Below are positions 1 to 12,839 of a stretch of 64,000 nucleotides of DNA, piece by piece. The notes under the pieces were generated by a model that saw nothing but the letters and a program-made list of their open reading frames with translations, ran no database searches and was not told the origin of the DNA. This stretch comes from Nageia nagi (Eukaryota > Pinophyta). Positions within the stretch are counted from its first letter, which is position 1; each line of letters opens with the position of its first letter. The translations under genes were made by a program, and so were the position numbers. The DNA lies in the NCBI GenBank assembly GCA_050084985.1, contig JBITNC010000001.1, forward strand, positions 103,664,001 to 103,728,000, written 5' to 3'.

Positions 1-1038
1 TTCAAACATGCTAAAATAATATCAAATAGATTCACAACTTAGCTAAGCATTTGAGCATTAACATATAAAATGCAAGGGAGAGCACCTGGGCTTAAGAGGA
101 GGTGTTTCCTTTCTCCATTGGACTTTAGGCCAAAGTTTTGGAAAGAGAGGACGAATAATATGATGATCCTTTCCTAAGAGTTCTCCAAGTATTTGTAGCT
201 AGAGATTGCTATAATATTTCCAAAAAATGTGTCTAGTCATTGAACTCAATAATTTTTGTTTGAAATGTGTAGGCATTTTATTTTTTTGTGTTAGGTCTCA
301 CTAATTTTATTTGCAAGTATTGTATCATACAAAATAATTTGAAATCTCTATATTAGCCTACAAAATATTTCCAATTATTTTATGCACCTAACATAAGGAA
401 AGAAATCGTGTGGGATACTTCTCCATTATTTTCAGAAAATCCCAAAATAACCTTGTAACCTCCAAAACATGACATATTCCTTTTAACCCTAAATTTTATT
501 TTCACCCAAATTTACTAAACTTTCTTGGTGAAAAATTTAAATTCAAATATATAAAATATTTCTTACATCATTTGAAAATAGTTAATTAATTTCATGAGCA
601 TATTCCAAATGCATATAATATTTTTTTAACACTCACATTTACCTGTGGCGACCATTTCATCCTGAAAGGTAAATTTATTAGTGTACATATACACATGTAA
701 CATCGAAATCAAATATTATGCGCAATAATTGTGGTATGCATCTATATGATTTATGAAGGTCATCATAACTATTATAAAATAATACCAATCATTTTCTCAG
801 TCTTACCAATCAGTTTCCATAACTAACTCATCTTTGGTTCCTTGGGTCTCCAACTTGACTCTCCATCTCAAGTCAACTTGTAACTTGTATCATAAACTCT
901 TGAAGCCAACATTAAATTGACACAAATAATTCCTATATCCACTCATAATAATCATCTCATAACATAAATAATCTTAATCACATTCAAATTCTTGATAGTA
1001 TTGGATTCTTAATAAAGGCAATTGGGCAGGTTGCTACA
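1..1038 (-). repeat. Long-LTR gypsy family, partial LTR (copy C)
   Basis: This is the outer end of a very long LTR lying in reverse orientation and cut by the window edge. Read on the minus strand it begins TGTAGCAACCTGCCC at 1038 and stays alignable by eye with 41704-42737 read forward. For example, the phrase around 1-60 with 'catgctaaaataatatcaaata' matches the reverse complement near 42660-42725. The last 340 bases also match 63480-63815. No TSD or PPT is visible at 1039, so I cannot tell whether it is a solo LTR or the end of a complete element lying outside. Confidence 0.75.
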
Positions 1039-2904
1039 TCTATGAAAGTTAAAAAATGGTTTTGTGCCTTGAATAATTGAACTAATGGACATTAGGTATT
1101 CATTAATCTTAATATCAGGTATTTCTTTCAATATTTGTTGAAGATATAGAATTTTTATTGGTAGACTACATTGATTATTTTTTGGTGAATAAAGATGTTG
1201 TTGATTGAATTTGATGCCACATCATTATATTGAGAATAAGGTATCAGAACCTTGGATGCTAGCCAAATCTATTATCATGATACTTTAAAAGGTGTAAAGC
1301 ATATTCATGTAGGAGAGCTTCTTTCATATGGGTTGTGTGCTTGAATAATACTTTTGCTTTTAGAAACAGAGAGTGAAAAGCCATTGCAAATAACCCTTTT
1401 GTATTGTACTCATTTATGGGGGACATAGTAATGGTAGGCCATTCCATAATAAGAGTTGGATGTCTTTCTTATAGTTGTAGTAAAGAATGTAATTTTTCAA
1501 CTTCTTGGCATGTTGGTGAAAGGTTTGCTATAAAAGAACTTATGTTATGGATGTCATTTTCTAATGAATCATCATTTGTAATATTTTTTCCATTGAATTT
1601 ATTTCATAGGATTTCGAGTTTATAAGTTTTGTATATAGAAGATTTGAAATATTTATAAATGTTTTTAGCAAGTTTGATAATGTATCTTCATCTAACTATA
1701 CTTATTTGTAGTATGGATTGAATTTAATTTTGAAATTCAATGCTTCATACACGCGACTTCTACAAACATAGAAATTGTATTCTTGATCTTTGATATTTTT
1801 CCCACTCACTATTAATATATCTAATACATTTATATTCCTTGGTAGGTGAGTTGCAATTGTAGAGATATACTGAGGAAAATTGATAGTGTGACCACTATAT
1901 TGTAGTTAGCCCCCTCTTGCATATTTATTCTAAAGGACATGACAAATTCATTATACCAACATCTCTTTAACCTAAGCTAATTTTTGTAAATATGAAGGTT
2001 GTTTACTGAGATCCATCTTGTTCCACTTTGAAAAGTGCTTACCATTTTTTTTCTAATATACATCTATAAAAAATACTATTTCCATCTACTTATCTTGTTT
2101 TTATTCCTGTATATCATTCCTTGCACATAAAACATCTAGCCATATTTGAAAGCTTATCAATTATGAATAGAAATTTAGTTCTAACAATGTAATATTATTG
2201 AGTAAAATGTATAGGTGAGTAGATTGGTAGAAGCATTAGAGGTGCAGGTGTTAATGTGGATGTTGATGATGTTGTATCAATGAAGATTTTTTTATTATGT
2301 TATCTTCTTGATTTGAGATTATTTGTTCTAGCTTGGTCATGTGTATGCTTCATTTTATTTTCATGATCTCTTCTTTCTTGGATGATGTAATTTTATTTTT
2401 CCATAAAAAGGTATGTTATATATCAATATAATGAGATATACATTTTAAGAATGGAAAAAGGTCATATATATATATATAGTAACATAATAGTAAATGAACA
2501 TAATATTATTTTTTGTATGTTTTGTTGTATGTTATTATATTTATGAATGTAACTATCAAGTAGTAAACAATAAATTCACCACATATAACATATTTAAGGT
2601 AGTAGAAGAATATGGTAGCATTATCACAATTTAGGTAGAGTGTAAAGCAATATACATTAATAAATGAATGAATTGTGGTTAAATCATATGTGGGTTCTAA
2701 ATTTAAAACCAAAAAAGCAAGGAAAGTAGAATTTAATTATCATTTTAGAACATAACAATATGCTTAAATAAATAATAATATGTACAAAAATGATTTTTCA
2801 TGTATTTAAAATGTATTTCTCATATGGCCAATTATCTTTATAAAAAGGGTATTCAATGTATCCCTATGTCATGTAACTTATACACATTCATAAAAGAAGC
2901 AACT
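1039..2904. other. AT-rich stretch without recognisable feature
   Basis: Very AT-rich sequence with only short open frames of up to about 73 codons and no protein motif that I recognise. A short AT dinucleotide run occurs near 2465-2478. No LTR end, PBS or PPT was seen. Confidence 0.6.
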
Positions 2905-3411
2905 TTATATATGCTTAATGCATGTAATAACAATGCTTTCTATTAGCTTCCCATTATATTGATCCACATTAATAGAAAAATAAAAATAAAATTGACAATT
3001 GACAATTTTCTCTAAGATGTTTTGTACATCATTTGATTCTGCTAATAAAAGTTGAAAAGCTTCAACACTAAAACCCAACAAGTTTGTTGCTTCTCCTTCA
3101 AATATTGTAACCTTAATAAGTTCACCTATATCATCTTGAAAATCCTTCAAAAGCTATGGGTAGTGGAGTATTTGACTATAGATTTTGGAAGGAGTATGTT
3201 GCCATGCTAAGCCACATGAAGAATCCATTAACCAAGTATAAAGAAGATTGCATGTTGTAGGGAGGAGTACATGATGCATAAATACCTTCATTAAATGCAT
3301 TATAATTTGTAATGGAGATTTTTCACATGATGAAAAATTTAAAAATATGCACCTTGTTAGTTTGGATTTCTTTCTTACCTTGTAGGGACACAAAGGAGGT
3401 AGGCTTAGCAA
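2905..3411 (-). pseudogene. RPA70-like C-terminal OB-fold fragment (decayed)
   Basis: One minus-strand frame runs from 3411 to 2905 with a single in-frame TAG near 3153. Its C-terminal 81 codons show the pattern of the C-terminal OB-fold of replication protein A large subunit. The order is a D-x-G-E-L turn, a VTIFEGEATNLLGFS strand/helix (compare VT-F-x-x-A-G-E-E-I-L-G-x-S in RPA1), then an F-x-F-x-I-x-x-x-x-Y-N strand and a closing V-I-T strand. In a neighbouring frame a Y-A-S-C segment near 3255-3270 could be the remnant of the RPA zinc site. RPA binds single-stranded DNA in replication and repair. Plant Helitrons also carry RPA-like genes, so this may be a Helitron relic or a captured gene fragment. 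No ATG start, introns or Rep/helicase motifs were seen. The assignment rests on pattern reading only. Confidence 0.4.
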
Positions 3412-6287
3412 TAGAAAGATACCTCACTAGCATATATGATGAGATAGCATTACCTATCTCCACTCTAAGGGACTGGCTACCCTACAGGGCTACTTGGCTT
3501 TGTAACCTTTTAGGGATAGAATTACTAGAAACCCATCATACATCTGGATAATATAAAATGTAAGTTTATCAACTCAATAAAGTAGGTAATGAGAATGTTA
3601 AGTCATAAGTTTATACATACCTATTCAAGGATTGTATCAATGAAAGTTGTGGGGGTGTTAATAAAAAGAAAAATAACTAAAGAAAAAAGGTTGAGAATGG
3701 AAGAAACTCATATTGACTCAGTGTGAATGATGATGATTCATCAGTATTGTAGGGTTTTAAAGATCTAGGACCTAGTTTTAGTGGGAATCTTCATGCAACT
3801 ATCAAAATAAAGAGGTACATAAGAATGCCCAAAGTATAACTTTACATGAGTAGGAAGCAGATCATGGTAAACAAAACACCAAATGCATTTATTACCTAAT
3901 CACTAATCACCATGTTGCAAGTAAGATTCTACAAATATGATATAGAAGCAAATATTTATCAAAATACAATACTTATCATACAAGGATGGAACTGATAGTT
4001 AATCACTTCAAAAGATAATCATCCTTCTTTCCCTAAAACTCAATGTTTTCAATGGAAAATATCACAAGTGAATAAACAACCATTAAATATATTAGATAAT
4101 GTATTACACAACCCCACTAAATGAATAGTAATCAACACATCAATATAGAATCACATCTCAAAAATAAACACCAAAGGCTAATAATTCTTGGGCAAGCTTC
4201 ATTTTGTTCCATTCTGAGTAAAAAGTGACCCTACAAGGGGTACTTATAACATCTAAGTTTGATAATTATTTCTCTAATTTAACAATCAACATTAAATGAA
4301 AAGTAACTAACATAACTAAAAAAACCCTAAAATACCCTTTGAAACAATTGAAGGCTCATCCTAAAATATCTCTTGGTATAACCGAAGGGCCAATTTTTAA
4401 TAACAACATTTAATACTATCTTAATAAACATCATGCCCTTTGAAAAAAATGAAGGGCCAACTATAATTATTATTCCTTTGATAACCTAATACTACCAAAG
4501 TACTGAATATAAACTAATATAATAAAATGCAACAAAATTATTGACTTTGAATTCATGGGAGCTCAACTCATCCTCACGATTCAAGTCTTACAAAAAGTTT
4601 TAGATTCCCCAAAAAGTTTCATGCATTTAACCATAATTATCGAATTAAATACCACTGATACATTCCTTCTCCTCACTCTACTTCATCTTATTAGATACTT
4701 TATTTTCTCAAAGGATCTAATTGAGCAAAACATGCACCTTTTGTATCCCCATATCTAATATGTCAAAATAATTGGCCCCAATGATATCCATACTTTGTGT
4801 TCTTTATTTTACGTGTTGTTGCTAATCAAAGTAAAAGAGACATTCTTGAACACTTTCCAGCTTCTTAGGTTCATGATTTGGATCACCTATCAATAGCTTG
4901 TGATGCATTTCCATTTTATCTATAAGGCCAACAATCTTCTTCTTTTTTTCATTCATCCCCATCTCTTCCATAAGAAATTGGGTTACTTGGGAAGAAATTT
5001 CTTCCCTATTGTGTCCTATTTGTTTGATCTGTGATTGTTTGGTGGTGATCTTCATGTCTTGGGATCTTGGAAGTTTATTTTCTATTGAATCAATTCTACT
5101 AATGATCACTATATTCTCTTGTGTGGTGACAAAGGTTTTCATACATTTCTCCTATCAAATATTTCCTATGATTTTTTTGTCACTTCTTCATTGCACAACT
5201 TTGGCATGAGAAACATAATTATACAAACTCAAGATATTCCATGCTAGAGTGTTGAATTACCATGATGAATCCTTCAAGCTTACTTTGGCCACCACTATCT
5301 TATCTTATGCTTCATTCTCTGCCATACTTTTTGCCTTCAAAGCACTCATCTATAGGGAACTTACTTTGGAAATTTTTATGCATTGGTGTGTAAATGAGAA
5401 TTTCAAATATATTTTTTATAGAATTTTACTAGGGATATATATCATTCTGTATGAAGACATGTGTTGCTTTATTAGTATATTAGCATAATCTTCTCTTTGG
5501 TGAAACAATAGAACTAATTGTAGGTCCCATGCTGATCCACTATAAGGTTCTCATTTTTTATGAAGCATGATTCAATTAAGTTGTTATTCTCTTTACTTGC
5601 CCTATAAATGTATATGATTCCAACCTAATTCCTTAGTCTTTTGGGAAATGATCTAAGACTCTATTATGAAATATCCACACTATGGTTTCTTAACTTTTAA
5701 TAATTACTCTTACACTTCCTATTGAATATGGATCCAATACTTGGTAAGTTGATTTGATAATCTTCTTGATAAATTAGCAAATCCTGGAAAATTTTGTTCA
5801 ACCTTAATCACCTTCTCTAAAATAAATAATAAGATTTTAAACCTAGATTCACATGCATATGAATACTAGAAAATTCCTCTTCACTTGATATCACATGACC
5901 CCCCTCTTTAATTTTTCACTTTCCAAATGCATGGATATGAGCCTCAAATTAAAAATTTTAATCTCTAGATCAAGTTGTAAATTTAGAAAATAGTGTCCTA
6001 GTCGCATGTTTGGGAAGTAGTATCTTTAGCATTTTAGATGAATTATATGACTAGCCTTAAGGCTTAACAACCATCAACAAACTTATTTACACTTTTTAAT
6101 GCTATGTACCAACTAGCTAAAAACCATTATGTATATTTTCTTGATAATCATGCATCACTTTTGCTAAGTTCATAAGTCTAGGAGGTAGTGGTTTGGTCTC
6201 TCATTCTATGAGCATTACCTTCGTACCATCTCCAAAGTATGTGAACCACCTTCTAGGCTAGATTGCACACTTTATGAGACATGTGCT
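3412..6287. other. Mostly featureless AT-rich DNA
   Basis: I found no LTR ends, PBS, PPT or recognisable protein motifs. The longest open frame is minus 5142-4822, listed separately. The rest is short chance frames. Confidence 0.55.
4822..5142 (-). other. Unrecognised 106-codon open frame
   Basis: An ATG-started minus-strand frame of 106 codons, rich in Lys, Glu, Gln and Ile and possibly coiled-coil in character, with a KKKK run near the middle. I recognise no family. In such AT-rich DNA it may be chance or a remnant of a transposon gag. No neighbour supports a function. Confidence 0.15.
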
Positions 6288-6796
6288 TGAAGGTATTTAA
6301 CTATAACATGAACAATCCTAATCAACAAGATCACATGAAATCTTACAATTCACATCTAACTATCACACAAAGCAATCTCACAAAGATAACACAAGATGTA
6401 AGTGGTTCCTCCAACTAGGAGTACATATAGTAAATAGATATTTCTTCAATCACAAATACAACTCTCTTAAAATCCTCCTAATCTCAACTCCTACACTTCT
6501 ATCCTATAGCATGACTTTACTCTACAAATTGATGTATGATCACAAACAGGGAGCCTTCTATTTATAGGCCAAAATCCCTCTTTCGATCATCCTTTTATCC
6601 AATGTACAATAGCATGACATGCACATCCTTTTACCCAAGGGGCATGCTCATTACATGGAGTGTAGGACAAGTTACATATCATATTCACTTAAATAATTTA
6701 GGTATCAAATGATACCCTTAAGTATTAGTGAGCTTACATAGAAGATTTAATACAAACCTTTACAATAATGCATTATGCATTCCAAAAGCGCTTGCA
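6288..6796 (-). repeat. Copia LTR remnant (same family as 16312-24423)
   Basis: About 509 bp that align along their whole length with the 504/505-bp LTRs at 16312-16815 and 23919-24423. The plus-strand start TGAAGG, the 'tcctccaactaggagtac' phrase, the 'ccttttatccaatgta' phrase and the end 'aatgcattatgcattcca' are all shared. It is followed by 'ctccctttag', a possible decayed PPT complement, but the next bases do not match the Copia interior. It is therefore either a solo LTR or a truncated end. No clear TSD was found. Confidence 0.8.
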
Positions 6797-8719
6797 CTCC
6801 CTTTAGATTATGTGACCTCCTTCTCTTTCTTGATAATGGAGGAAAATGAAGTCAATTTGTACTATTTATATCTTTAGTATGCCACATGTGCTCCAATCAA
6901 TAACCTAGATGTCCATTTTCATGAGGTCATGTATTTTGATAAACTAGATTAGGTCACATGTTCTATGATGCTTGCATTTGGACTCCTTTGAAATCATGTG
7001 ACCAACTTATACTTGAAAATCATTTTGGTAATATGTTATGAGAAACATGCCTCTTACATCATAGTGAAACCATGTGACCAACTTATACTTGAAAATATTT
7101 GGTTCATAAGTTTTGAGAAACATGCCTTTTGCATCATGATGAAAGTGTGCGATCTCTATGAACCTTAGAAAATTTTCCACAAAATGAATTCTATCATCCC
7201 TTTATGAAATTCTAATGATATTTAACAACCAACAATAATATGAATATACACTTTTGATTAGGTTGCATGGTTTGTAGAAGATACCTTGGTTGCATGGTTT
7301 TGGGTACTTTCCTCTTGCATGTGTGAAAACATGTGATCTATACTAGACTCAAACAATTTCTTTTGAATAAGGTATCATCTCTCCTTTTGTACCATATTAT
7401 TAATATATATATCAACAAAAAATATCTTTTTTTCTTGGTCACATATTTTAAGAAACATACCTAGGTCACTTAGTTTGATATACATGCAACTTGCACCTTG
7501 GTGGAAATATGTGACCACCTTTTTGTCATTTGAAAGTTGCATAAAATGAAGTCCTCTTTACATTTTTAGGACCTTGAGACCACTTATTAATTTTTATCCA
7601 AATCTAATATCCTTTCATCTTGATCACACAATTTTCCATACATGCCTTTGTCATGTGATTTGGTGACTATACCTTGGTTAAATGGTTTTTTGATCATGCC
7701 TCTTTCATCTTTCTTAAAATATGCAACCAATTAATTTGAGTTCATTCATGGTCACACATTTTGGATATGATTCCTTGGTCATACAGTTTGGTGACTATGC
7801 CTTGGTCATAAAAGTTTTGGATCATGCCTCTTCCATCTTCCTTAAATCATGCAACCAACTACTTTGATTCCATTTATGGTCATGCATTTTGCATATGATG
7901 CCTTGGTCATGCAATTTTTGGATCATGAATTTTGCATCCTTTTTGAAACATGTGACCTTATTAAAAATTGCATTTTTCTTACTCAAATATTATCTAAGGT
8001 TAATTTTATAGCCTTTTGGTTGATAGAAGGGGACCTTGTACCATTTTGAGTTCACCTTGTCATGGTCACATATTTTGCATATCATGCCTTGGTCACATGG
8101 TTTGTGGAAGATACCCATGGTATTGAGGTGAAAATATGTGACCTCCTCAAAACCAAAATTTTGTTGCAATGGAATTATCACTATACTCCTTTTAACACTT
8201 TCCATGACAAATGGAATTATTCTATAGGCTAAAATCACCATCAAAACTTAGTCTATGCAAGTTTGTATCTCTTGCCTTGGTCGCATAATTTTGTTCACTT
8301 TTCTTATTGTGTCTATGTGAAAATATTTGATAACTTCAAAAATAAAAATTATTTGGCTGAAATGAAAGTAGTAAATCTTTTTATTGCTTGTTGATGATGC
8401 TTGAAATGAAATTATACTCAAAATATGCCCTTTTGATAAGGTCGCATGATTTGAGGAGGATGCCTTGGTCGCACACTTGGAGGGAAATGCTACTTACATT
8501 ATGCTGAGATCATGTGACCTCTTGTAAACTTAGGAATTTTTTTTCAAATGAGGTATTACTCCTCCTTTTAAAGAATTTTGAAGCACTCTAGATATACTCA
8601 ACACTTTTGGGTAGAAATTTTGGATCAAATTTGTGCACTATCCTAAAAATACATGACCTTAAAGGCAAAGTTATGAAATTGTGCCAACTTTACAAGACTT
8701 AGTGATCTAAATTGGATCA
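6797..8719 (+). repeat. Noncoding 'gtgacc' phrase-rich repeat, copy 1
   Basis: Noncoding sequence in which phrases such as 'catgtgacc', 'ccttggtcatgca' and 'ttggatcatgcctc' recur every few dozen bases, with an approximate 100-120-bp unit visible at 7640-7990. It is homologous in reverse orientation to 39990-41703. For instance, 8440-8700 aligns with the complement of 40030-40290, through 'gatgccttggtc', 'gatcatgtgacctctt' and 'ggcaaagtt'. The homology stops near 8700, just before the chromovirus LTR. Function unknown; it may be part of a retroelement LTR or leader whose coding part is elsewhere. Confidence 0.7.
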
Positions 8720-9402
8720 TGTTAGGTTGTCTTTGCAGGAGTAGTACTCATTCTAGAGGTATCTATGCTTGGGGATACACCAAAGATTAAAATCTATAGT
8801 TGATCTGTGTATAAAACCATGTTAGTAGTGGCATGCTATACTATATATAAGTCGTTAATGGTGTGCACCTTGATGATTCAATAGGGAAAATTGAAGGGAT
8901 ATGGATGTTTTGGGTATTTGAGTGGTTCACTATCTTTAACCGATGTCTTGGAGATGATTCCAAGATTATTTAAGTAGCATGCTACTCTTGATTCCATAAC
9001 AAAGAATAAGAGAGTGTTGTAGGGTTTTGGGATTATAAGATTTGAAGGAATACTAAGAGTCATGTTAGAATTTTGTAGTTTTGACATTGTTCCTTCTTAT
9101 TGTAGGAGATTGTATTACCATTATGTTAATGGTATTTCTCTATGCATGTAATACTATAATGTCCATATAAAGTGAAAAGAGAAGGCTCCAATTCCATGTT
9201 GGATTAGTCCACATTAGGTGAACCAAGATAAAATCATTATGTTGATCTTATTGTGTGTTTGTGATTGCTAGTTTGTAGTTTTATATTGTGTAATTTGAAT
9301 TCTATATTCAATTGTATGATCTCATAATAGGAAATAATTTTTATTCAAATCTATAAGTGAGGATCCAAGTATGCTATAAGCATCCAATGATTATAGATTA
9401 CA
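8720..9402 (+). repeat. Chromovirus 5' LTR
   Basis: 683 bp, TGTTAGG at the left end and CA at the right end, directly followed by the PBS. It aligns with 14155-14856 through several long shared phrases, including 'agtagtactcattctagagg' and 'gagagtgttgtagggttttg'. Many substitutions and small indels separate the two copies. Confidence 0.85.
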
Positions 9403-9414
9403 TGGTATCAGAGC
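9403..9414 (+). other. Primer binding site (initiator Met tRNA)
   Basis: TGGTATCAGAGC directly abuts the CA end of the 5' LTR. This is the classic complement of the 3' end of plant initiator methionine tRNA and marks where minus-strand DNA synthesis would begin. Confidence 0.9.
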
Positions 9415-9589
9415 TTATGTACACAAAATTTGGAACTAAAATTTTAGAAATTTCACACTACCACCTACATGATTTTTGATGCATGGAAAGAGATATTAAA
9501 GACCATATTTGATTACATAGGATCCTTGGATTGGTCGAAGGGGTAGAGTGATAAAAATGGATAATGCAAGAGGAGAAATACTCTATTGT

Positions 9590-10500
9590 TTATACCATAT
9601 TGGATGTTGATTTTGAAAGGAGATTTTTAGCAATGGAAAACCATTTGGCTTGTTTGGTTGAGTTGTTGTCTACTAGAGAAAATTTAAAATTCAATTAGAG
9701 ATATCATGATGTAGTTGGAAGACTTGATTCATCATCTTTATCAAATTGAGTTCCATTAAAGGTGGAGGCCAAAGTACATATTCTTACTTTTGGAAGAGAG
9801 GCTAATGTGGAAAAGGTGAACAATTGGTTGAAACAATTGGAGGTTTATTTCCAAATTCATGGTGTTGTAAATGATGTTGATAAAATCTCAATTTTTTAGA
9901 TTAAATATGAGTTGATATGATTTAGTTTGGTGGGAAAGCCATGCAAAAACTCATATTCATGAACAATTATGAGAAATATCTTCTTGGAATGAATTCAAAG
10001 AGTTGTTAAGAGATCAATTTTATCTATTAGGACATCATAATAAACAATTGATGAAATGGTAATTCTTTATACAATAAAGAGAGAAAAACTTTCAAGAATA
10101 CACTATAAAATTTAAGAAACAAGCTACTTTCCATGGGGTTTTACCAAAATATGCTCAAATTTTAATGAAGTACATTGCAGGTCTACACATTCATTTGCAA
10201 GACTATCATGTTGTTTAATCCTATTATTGTTGATCAAGTGTGTGTCCAAGTGCAATACTTAGAGGAGAATGGTAAAGCAAGGAGACACTATGATGAATCC
10301 AAGAAGGCTTCAAATTCAAGGGGAGGATAAGAGAAAGGTAAATCTCAAGATAAAGGAAAAGGTAATCATGAAACAAAGACCATTAATATTTCAAAGAAAG
10401 AAGGTGATAGTAGGCATTGTAGTCATTGTGATAAATATGGTCATGTTGATGATAAATGTAGGAAATTACATCTAGAAATTATATCCATATAAGCATAAGA
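9590..10500 (+). pseudogene. gag (chromovirus), decayed
   Basis: Broken gag. A retrotransposon gag core can be read across frames at about 9930-10200, with a WWES start, a W-N-E-F-K segment and an R-D-Q-F segment. A CCHC zinc knuckle follows at 10418-10459 (C-x2-C-x4-H-x4-C, reading C-S-H-C-D-K-Y-G-H...C). Stops occur throughout, for example near 9898 and 10218. Gag would package the element RNA. It is homologous to the second copy at 14940-15900. Confidence 0.75.
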
Positions 10501-10659
10501 ATAAGGATAAAACTAATACTATGGTTCTTAGATGTGAAGATATTAAATAAAGTTCAAATGTTGGTTAGAAAATAAATTGTTCAACCATTCAAAATGTTGA
10601 AGAACCTCAAGACATTGAAGAATAAAAGATTCAATTATTCCACCTCAAAATACAAATCA

Positions 10660-12560
10660 AGAAAACCAAAGTAGATTGCATTGTTGATATGGGTTTTCAG
10701 GCCAATTTGAATATAGAGACTATGGTGAGTAATTTGGGATTAGAAACTTTTGACAATCCAAATCCATATCCTTTGGGTTGGGTGCATCGTAATGCTAGTT
10801 TGCAAGTCATTAAATAATGTAAGTTGAAATTTGCTATTTGTGCAAAGTACATTGATGAAGTTATGGTCGATGTTGTTCCTTTAGATATTTGTGATGTTAT
10901 TCTTGGTAACCCTTATATGTGGGATATAGATGGTATCTATTATAGAAGATTAAACAAATTATGATTGGTGAAAGATGAAAAGTTATTTCTAGATAATGCA
11001 TATAAAAGTAAAAAAAAGCTACCTTTAGTCACTTCTAGTCAAGTAAAACATATTGTGAATGCTTCTAAAACATTTTTTTTTATCATGTTGAAAATAGGAG
11101 CCTTGGATGAGGTAAATCTCATGCTATTAGTAGAATGTATTACTGACTATAGGCCATTAGTGGCATGCAACAAAGATGAAAAAATGTAGAATTTGGCTCA
11201 AGAGTTTGCTAACTTATTTGAAAAGGCATAGGAATTACCTCCTATGCAAGATATACAACATGATATTTAGTTGTTACTTGATGCTTCATTTCCCAACATA
11301 TATTTGCATCAATAATTAGTTTTGTAGCAAGAGGAGATAAAAAGATAGATTCAAGAGTTAGTTGAACAAGGTGTGATCAAAACAAGTGCATCTCCATGTG
11401 GATCAATTGTTTGTTTGGTTCCCAAGAAGGATCAAACTTGGAAAATGTGTATCAACTATAGATTACTTAACAAAATCACCATAAATAATAGCTATCCTTT
11501 ACCTTAGATAGATGATCTTTTAGATCAATTACAAGGGGAAATATTTTTCACAAAACTGGACTTAAGGAGTGGATATCACCAATTTCAAATCAAGGAGGAG
11601 GCAATTTGGAAGAATTCTTTCAAGATAAGACAAGACCTATTTGAGTGGATTATTTTGCCATTTGATTTATGCAATGGAATGACCACCTTTATGAGGGTAA
11701 TGAATGATGTGCTTCATCCATTTATTTATTCTTTTGTTATGATATACTTATATGATATTCTTATTTATAATTCTACTTAGGTAGAACATGTTATACATAT
11801 TAGACAACTGTTTCAAACTTTGCGTAGGGAGAAATTGTTAAAAACTTAAAACATTCAAAATGTGACTTTGGCAAAGAGTCTTTGGTGTATTTGGGCCATG
11901 TTATTAGTCATGGATAGCTTAAGATAGATCTTAGTAAAGTAAGTGCTATAGTAGATTGGCCAACGCCATCTAATGTAACTAAAGTAAGGAGTTTCTTAGG
12001 TGCTATCCAATATTTGAGAATGTTTATTATTGAATTTTCTCATATTGCTTCACCTTCACATGATGTTACCAACAAGAGGCAAGTTTTAAAATAGGAAAAC
12101 TAACAACAAATATCTTTTGATATTTTGAAGCAAAATATTATTAGTGCACCTATGCTAGCACTTCTTAATTTTTAGAAGCCATTTGAAGTGAAGATTGATG
12201 CAAGTGACTATGCCATGGGAGTTATTTTGTTACAAGAAGGTAAACTAATTTTCTACCATTTTGAAAAATTTAGTGGGGCTATTTTGAATTATCCTACTTA
12301 TGATAAGGAAATGTATGCATTGGTCTAAGTTGTTAAAAAATGGAAAAATTACTTAATGGGGAAAGAAAAAATCATTCATATTGATCATCAACCATTAAAG
12401 TATTTACAAACTCAATAAAATTTCATTAAACTAAACACTATAGATGGCTGGATTTTTTGCAACAATTTAATCTAGTGATCAAGTATAAGAAAGGAACATA
12501 AAATAAGGTTGCTAACATGCTTTCTAGAACACCTATAACTACAAATTCCACTCTATCAAT
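10660..12560 (+). pseudogene. pol: protease, RT and RNase H (chromovirus), decayed
   Basis: Protease-like segment at 10700-10970, including the V-I-L-G-N-P-Y-M-W motif. RT runs about 11340-12050 with recognisable blocks: G-V-I-K-T-S-x-[27 protein letters not shown], a degraded F-x-L-C-N box, and Y-L-Y-D in place of YLDD at about 11748. The second catalytic motif has therefore lost an aspartate. RNase H can be followed at 12180-12530, with a [10 protein letters not shown]-like start and an H-Q-P-L-K-Y block. Frequent stops make it non-functional. Confidence 0.8.
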
Positions 12561-12839
12561 GATGTATAGTACTAATTATGGACCATTAGTAGTATGTAAA
12601 TAGGGTCCACTAAGTTCCCTCTCAATTCTAAAATTTCTTTCTTTTATGTCTAAGTCATGTTTAGAGGCATATGTGTAGAACCCTAACTTTGAATAAGTGT
12701 ATGAGTATTTATCTTCATCTAGGTCCAAGTATGAGAGTTTGGATGATTTTCATTTGTAAAATAGACTTATTTATCATTCTAATCCATTATGTGTACCTGT
12801 AAGTGAAAGGATTTGACTGATTAGAGAAGCATATCTAAT

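Noticed and set aside
1259-2712. Short open frames in the left AT-rich region
   Set aside because: 60-75 codons, AT-driven composition, no motif, no supporting neighbours.
9403-9414. tRNA-like sequence at LTR junctions (9403, 23901, 56436)
   Set aside because: Only 12-15 bases complementary to a tRNA 3' end. These are primer binding sites, not tRNA genes.
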